DNA of 64,000 nucleotides from Sporosarcina sp. BI001-red (GTDB lineage: Bacteria > Bacillota > Bacilli > Bacillales_A > Planococcaceae), in assembly GCF_003384035.1 (NCBI RefSeq), contig NZ_QQAK01000012.1, forward strand, positions 310,001 through 374,000. The letters are read 5' to 3'. The translations under genes and the position numbers were made by a program. Shown one piece after another: positions 60,094 to 64,000 of this stretch. Position 1 is the stretch's first letter. Every line of letters begins with the position of its first letter. Below the pieces are notes generated by a model. The model ran no database searches, was not told the DNA's origin, and saw nothing but the letters and a program-made list of their open reading frames with translations.

Positions 60094-60202
60094 GGTGCAC
60101 CTCCAGATCTATGTACTGATATATGTTAAACCAATGAGCTGGTTTTTTTTCAAAATGAAAGCACTTACAAAACATTCACAAAACTCGCTATTATTAAAAA
60201 GA

Positions 60203-60232
60203 GAGTATATGGCGACAAACCACCATATACTC
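60203..60232 (-). terminator. Intercistronic hairpin between oppA and oppB
   Basis: GAGTATATGG pairs with CCATATACTC; on the - strand it is followed by a U-rich run (CUUUUUAAUA). Likely a partial terminator or mRNA 3' stabiliser, giving more OppA than transporter. Confidence 0.75.
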
Positions 60233-60254
60233 CCGTTATTCAGCTGTCTAACGC

Positions 60255-61976
60255 TTACTCTTTACCTGAAATATAAGCCCACTTGAAGCTATAGTCAGCA
60301 CCGAATGGGTGACTTACTAAACCTTTGAAGTATGGTTTTTCAAGGAAAATCAATCCACGCTGATAAATCGGTGCAATCGCTGCATCTTCATCAAGAAGGA
60401 TTTTTTCAGCTTTTGCAAATGCTTCATAACGCTCTGCTGGCTTCAAAGCAAGATCTCCTTTTGAATCAGCAATCAATTGGTCATATTCTTTGTTAGAATA
60501 AGACATTAAGTTGTTTGTTCCATCAGTAACGAACAAGTCAAGGAATGAAATTGGGTCTTGGAAGTCAGGGCCCCAACCAGAAACTTGAATGTCATAGTCT
60601 TGGTTACCGTCAAGCTCAAGGCGAACTGCGAATGGTACTTCTTTAAGTTTGATAGTCAAACCTTCAAGATTAGTTTCAAGCTGTGACTGGAAGTACTCGT
60701 CCATCTTTTTAGAAAGATCAGTATCTCCACCTAAGATTTCAAGCTCAAGTGAATCAACACCAAGTTCTTTTAGTCCAGTAGCCCATAGATCTTTTGCTTC
60801 TTCAGCATCGTACTCTAAGTGATCTCCACTAATATCTCGGAAATCCTTACCATCTTCATCATAAGCGAAATCTTTTGGTACTAGGAAGTTTGCTGGAAGT
60901 GATCCGTTAGCAAGAACAACGTCAGCAAGGTCTTCTTTTTGGAATGATTTCGCAATTGCTTTACGAATGTTTTCGTTAGCAAGAGGTGTTTCTTTACCGC
61001 CTTTTTCTTGGTTGAACTTGAAGTAGAATACTGATGTTTCAGGCTGTAGTACAGCTTCTTCATCTGTAGAGTACTGCATTGCCAAGTCGCCAGATACTCC
61101 AGCGCGGTCAAGCTTTCCATCTTTGTAAAGTTTAACAGCAGTTGCTGAATCCTGAACAACGTTTACATTGATTTGTGTAAGCTTTACGTTCTCTGCATCC
61201 CAATACTCGTCGTTCTTCTTGTAAACCCAGCTTCCGCCAGTTCCATCCCAGTCAGTAAGTGTGAATGGTCCGTTGTAAAGAAGGCTATCAGAGTTTGTAG
61301 CATATGCATCGCCTTTTTCAGTTACGAATGCTTCTTTTTGTGGGTAGAATGTTCCGAAAGACATCAATGAAAGGAAATATGGAACTGGACGCTCAAGCGT
61401 TACTTCCAAAGTCTTTTCGTCTTTCGCTACGATTCCAAGTTCTTTCTTATCCATTTTACCTTCACTAATTGCTGTAGCGTTCTTAACAGTACCAGACATC
61501 ATGAATGGTCCGTAAGGTGATCCAGTTGCAGGGTCAATTGCACGCTGCCAAGCAAATACGAAATCTTCAGCAGTTACAGGTGATCCATCCGACCATTTTG
61601 CATCGCGAAGTTTGAACGTATAAGTAAGTCCATCATCACTTTCCGTTGCTTCTTCAGATGCCATTGCTGGAATAGCAGCATTTTCTTCATCTAAACGGTA
61701 AAGACCTTCGTTTACGTTATTCAATACGTTAAATCCTACTGCATCTTCAACGATTGCAGAGTCAACTGAAGGAATTGCAGCAGATTCAGCTAAGTTCAAG
61801 ATCTGCTCAGCATCTGGCTCACCGTCTTCTTTTTTAGGTGTTTCAGTTGCATTTCCATCCTTGCCGTCTTCTTTAGTTGTATCTTCTTTTTTATCATCCG
61901 AACCGCCACAAGCAGCAAGGAAGATACTTAGTACTAATGTCATTGCCATTAGTAACAACCATTTCGTGTTCTTCAA
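60255..61976 (-). CDS. oppA: Oligopeptide-binding lipoprotein OppA
   Basis: 573 residues, an SBP_bac_5 family protein. The lipobox FLAAC anchors it, followed by an unusually long, charged spacer (DDKKEDTTKEDGKDGNATET) before the binding domain. It captures peptides for OppBCDF; the exact peptide preference is unknown. The ATP-binding genes are all present, so the importer is complete. Start is TTG 61976 with AAAGGGGG upstream; promoter at 62024-62051. Confidence 0.95.
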   Translation of the reverse strand: MKNTKWLLLMAMTLVLSIFLAACGGSDDKKEDTTKEDGKDGNATETPKKEDGEPDAEQILNLAESAAIPSVDSAIVEDAVGFNVLNNVNEGLYRLDEENAAIPAMASEEATESDDGLTYTFKLRDAKWSDGSPVTAEDFVFAWQRAIDPATGSPYGPFMMSGTVKNATAISEGKMDKKELGIVAKDEKTLEVTLERPVPYFLSLMSFGTFYPQKEAFVTEKGDAYATNSDSLLYNGPFTLTDWDGTGGSWVYKKNDEYWDAENVKLTQINVNVVQDSATAVKLYKDGKLDRAGVSGDLAMQYSTDEEAVLQPETSVFYFKFNQEKGGKETPLANENIRKAIAKSFQKEDLADVVLANGSLPANFLVPKDFAYDEDGKDFRDISGDHLEYDAEEAKDLWATGLKELGVDSLELEILGGDTDLSKKMDEYFQSQLETNLEGLTIKLKEVPFAVRLELDGNQDYDIQVSGWGPDFQDPISFLDLFVTDGTNNLMSYSNKEYDQLIADSKGDLALKPAERYEAFAKAEKILLDEDAAIAPIYQRGLIFLEKPYFKGLVSHPFGADYSFKWAYISGKE

Positions 61977-62023
61977 GTTATAGCCCCCTTTTTTATAATT
62001 GTCTGAAGAATTAACACTATTTC

Positions 62024-62051
62024 ATTATACAATTAAATTCTCTTAAGTCAA
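62024..62051 (-). promoter_or_regulatory. oppA promoter
   Basis: TTGACT - 16 bp - TATAAT on the - strand, about 50 bases before the oppA start. Confidence 0.75.
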
Positions 62052-62219
62052 AGTGTTTTTGAAAAGAAATTTTACTAGCCATAACCAATTGACGAATGTG
62101 AATTGCCGCTAAATTGTGTCGTTAAGCGGTTTCTTGGCGTATTTTCTTTGTTAAAACTGTAATAGTATTGTATTATACATAGTGAATATAACTAGGATAT
62201 AGAAAAAGAGGTTAGAAAT

Positions 62220-62564
62220 TTGAAAAAAATCACGCTGTTGTTTTTATTTGGTCAACTTATTATTTTTATTCTATCCATAGCTTTAAATGACGGGATATCA
62301 TTGTTAGCGTATATTAATAATTCATTTTACTTGGGAGGGCTTTTACTCTTTCTAGGAGGAATTATCTACATATTCCGAACCGGCTCATTTGATTTTTTCA
62401 ATAGTAGCATGAGAAAAGTATTGTCCTTTAAGCATACTAAAGAAGATTTGGAGTCCATGCGCTCCCCTTCAGAAGTATTTTCCATAAGCCCGAGAATATT
62501 TTTCATTACAGGTATTCCAATGTTCATTACGATGTTCATCGCAATGGCTTTCTTCTATAGTTGA
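62220..62564 (+). CDS. DUF3899 membrane protein
   Basis: 114 residues with three helices (LLFLFGQLIIFILSIAL, YLGGLLLFLGGIIYIF, IFFITGIPMFITMFIAMAFF) and a polar middle segment RTGSFDFFNSSMRKV typical of DUF3899. TTG 62220 has AAAAGAGG upstream. Function unknown. Confidence 0.75.
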   Translation: MKKITLLFLFGQLIIFILSIALNDGISLLAYINNSFYLGGLLLFLGGIIYIFRTGSFDFFNSSMRKVLSFKHTKEDLESMRSPSEVFSISPRIFFITGIPMFITMFIAMAFFYS

Positions 62565-62663
62565 ACTTGCATGTCCTGAAGTGTTTATGCACAATGGAAT
62601 AGTGGTACAACTAGGTAAGTGGACTAAGTAGCAGACGACAGTCAGAATGGAGTGGGTTGTGGA

Positions 62664-63185
62664 ATGGAAATACTTTTGTATGTAAGTGCAGCGATTGCGG
62701 CACTATCACTTCTTCTCATCGCAATATTCGTGATCATTACTTTAAAAAGCGCTAAAGCGACGATGAATGAAGTGTCAGAAACGTTAACAAGTATGCAAGG
62801 AAAGTTAAACGGCATTACCGATCAAGCAAACGAACTACTTGCAAATACAAACCGCATTACAGGTGATGTAGAACGTAAAATGCAATCATTGAATAGCGTT
62901 TCAAAGACAGCTGAAAAATTGGACGATTCAACGGTACATATAAATAAGTCGTTTCAATCACTGTCAGAACAAATTAGTAATCCTGATCCAAAGTACAAAG
63001 ACTTGATGCAGAAAGCGAATACCATTACCGGAATCGCTGCTAGTATCTATTTCAGGGCGAAACGGGAAAAATCAAAACAAACGAATGCATCTTATTCAGC
63101 AAGACAGGACAAACCGCACACAGAGAGAATGGATTTACTCCCTTCTCCTCAAAAGAGATTACCGGAACCAAAGCAAAAAAACTAA
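62664..63185 (+). CDS. DUF948 membrane-anchored coiled-coil protein (YtxG-like)
   Basis: About 173 residues: one N-terminal helix (LLYVSAAIAALSLLLIAIFVIITL), a long helical stalk with NEVSETLTSMQGKLNGITDQ typical of DUF948, and a basic, proline-rich tail. Such proteins recall methyl-accepting or stress-linked coiled coils on the membrane. ATG 62664 is preferred over GTG 62652. Followed 16 bases later by a second protein of the same build. Confidence 0.72.
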   Translation: MEILLYVSAAIAALSLLLIAIFVIITLKSAKATMNEVSETLTSMQGKLNGITDQANELLANTNRITGDVERKMQSLNSVSKTAEKLDDSTVHINKSFQSLSEQISNPDPKYKDLMQKANTITGIAASIYFRAKREKSKQTNASYSARQDKPHTERMDLLPSPQKRLPEPKQKN

Positions 63186-63201
63186 CGAAGAGGTGATGTA
63201 G

Positions 63202-63648
63202 ATGGATTGGATGGGTATTGGTGTATTGGTCATCGGAATCGCCTTTGCAGTTTTAGTCGTGATTCTGATTAAGCCTCTGAAGAACCTTGGAGACGTAATG
63301 GAGAACTTGAAACAGACTACTGAAAAGTTACCTAATGTTATGGATGACGTAACCGGGCAAGCACAGCTCATATTGAATACGAGTAATGAAACGATTGGAA
63401 ACGTAAATCAGCAAGTAAACGAAATTACTCCCCTTTTCAAGATCGTTGGAGATACTGGAGAAGCTGCAAGATCTCTTACACAAAGTGCATTGAGTAAAAC
63501 GAATACACTGAAAAACAATACTGGGAATGCAGCAAACTTAACACGCCGCGAAAAGTATCAAGGTCTCTATGGTTTCTTATCATTCCTCTTCTATCTTCAA
63601 CAAAACAAAAAAGAAGTGAAGGCAGAAGCTGAGCTTCTAAAGAAATAA
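63202..63648 (+). CDS. DUF948-like membrane-anchored coiled-coil protein
   Basis: 148 residues with one N-terminal helix (MGIGVLVIGIAFAVLVVILI), and a DUF948-like coiled coil (NLGDVMENLKQTTEKLPNVM and later NETIGNVNQQVNEITPLFKI). It looks like a shorter paralogue of the preceding gene, and they are likely an operon. Ribosome site GAAGAGGTGA upstream of ATG 63202. A terminator follows. Confidence 0.7.
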   Translation: MDWMGIGVLVIGIAFAVLVVILIKPLKNLGDVMENLKQTTEKLPNVMDDVTGQAQLILNTSNETIGNVNQQVNEITPLFKIVGDTGEAARSLTQSALSKTNTLKNNTGNAANLTRREKYQGLYGFLSFLFYLQQNKKEVKAEAELLKK

Positions 63649-63654
63649 GTTTTG

Positions 63655-63683
63655 AGCCGGTGCATTCATGCACCGGCTTTTTT
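63655..63683 (+). terminator. Terminator after the DUF948 pair
   Basis: AGCCGGTGCAT pairs with ATGCACCGGCT, loop TC, then T run. Confidence 0.9.
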
Positions 63684-63827
63684 ATTTGCTTTCATAATGG
63701 ATTCGAAGATATACTTCATCTTAAATGCCCATATGACTATGTTCAGTTTAAGAAGCTGTATATGCAAATTGAACATCCCATACTTTCTGAAGTCACAAGA
63801 AAGTTATTTTTTTATATTTCTCCAAAC

Positions 63828-63855
63828 AAAAACGCTGGCAACTACCAGCGTTTTT
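63828..63855. terminator. Terminator of the minus-strand end gene
   Basis: AAAAACGCTGG pairs with CCAGCGTTTTT; usable on both strands. Confidence 0.85.
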
Positions 63856-63862
63856 CATCACT

Positions 63863-64000
63863 TTATAAGTCGTTCTTTACATACTTACCAGACTTCGCAG
63901 CAGCTGCCGCTTCTGCTTTCATCCGCTGAATATCATTCGCGCGGTGCTGGCCCTCACTTAACATTGTTCCTGGACGGAGATAACTTGATGACTTCTTCAT
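63863..64000 (-). CDS. Small hypothetical protein (45 aa or longer), at window edge
   Basis: On the - strand the frame reads MKKSSSYLRPGTMLSEGQHR, then a helical AEAAAAAKSGKYVKNDL end and stop at 63863-63865. An ATG coincides with the last bases of the window (64000-63998), so the gene may be complete or may start beyond the edge. No signal peptide or membrane helix. I recognise no family. Confidence 0.5.
   Translation of the reverse strand: MKKSSSYLRPGTMLSEGQHRANDIQRMKAEAAAAAKSGKYVKNDL

Noticed and set aside
61980..62120. CodY box upstream of oppA
   Set aside because: The best AT-rich stretch differs from the CodY consensus at too many positions to call.

Overview
The window looks like chromosome of a low-to-mid GC, Gram-positive, endospore-lineage Firmicute. 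Gene order and protein features fit the Bacillales, most likely the Planococcaceae (a Sporosarcina-like genome). The evidence is Bacillus-type synteny (ccdA...ccdC-DUF2621; acnA-thioesterase; HesB-like-plsY-parE-parC), strong GGAGG ribosome binding sites, common TTG/GTG starts, exact Bacillus-type Fur and LexA operators, and a BsrG/TxpA-like toxin. The species assignment is inference. I saw no rRNA, tRNA, CRISPR array or intact insertion sequence.

Layout. (1) About 1-13.6 kb is an AT-rich accessory region of mostly + strand single genes: phosphatase, WYL regulator, DJ-1-like protein, ABC ATPase, acetyltransferase, methyltransferase, two Nudix proteins, HAD phosphatase, MFS pump, small membrane peptides. 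Intergenic gaps are wide, with possible gene remnants and a short 21-22 bp repeat cluster that may be an old transposon end. (2) 13.6-22.2 kb holds csaA, then minus-strand blocks: a LytTR/DUF3021/ABC exporter operon, a dicarboxylate symporter and the Fur-box-controlled efeO-efeB-efeU iron importer. (3) 22.3-27.6 kb holds an SOS-type Y-family polymerase/YolD pair with a LexA box at its promoter, and a heterodimeric ABC exporter. (4) 27.7-33 kb carries thiol/cytochrome maturation genes (ccdA, thioredoxin-like, ccdC), a DUF1659/DUF2922/YvrJ trio, a SCO protein and a lytic transglycosylase. (5) 33.1-43 kb is conserved backbone: acnA, a thioesterase, plsY, parE, parC. Inserted in it are a ten-unit 40-bp tandem array and a type I toxin-antitoxin locus. 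(6) 43-51.2 kb has an MFS pump behind an 18-bp inverted repeat, modABC with a divergent HTH/periplasmic-binding-like regulator, an AI-2E-type permease and an LCP protein. (7) 51.3-64 kb has msrA, two glutamine synthetase paralogues flanking a cation/proton antiporter, the oppABCDF oligopeptide importer, and DUF3899/DUF948 envelope proteins.

The most interesting points are the unannotated type I toxin with a readable antisense RNA gene (promoter and terminator both visible), the indel-free 10 x 40 bp array beside it with a box every 20 bp, and the glutamine synthetase pair, in which one copy keeps Arg62 (the known feedback residue in Bacillus) and the other has Ser there. Other points are the putative operators (mod, MFS, a 24-bp perfect inverted repeat) and complementary degenerate ATP sites in the two-subunit exporter. 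All functional calls rest on motif and family recognition from reading; no database search was run.
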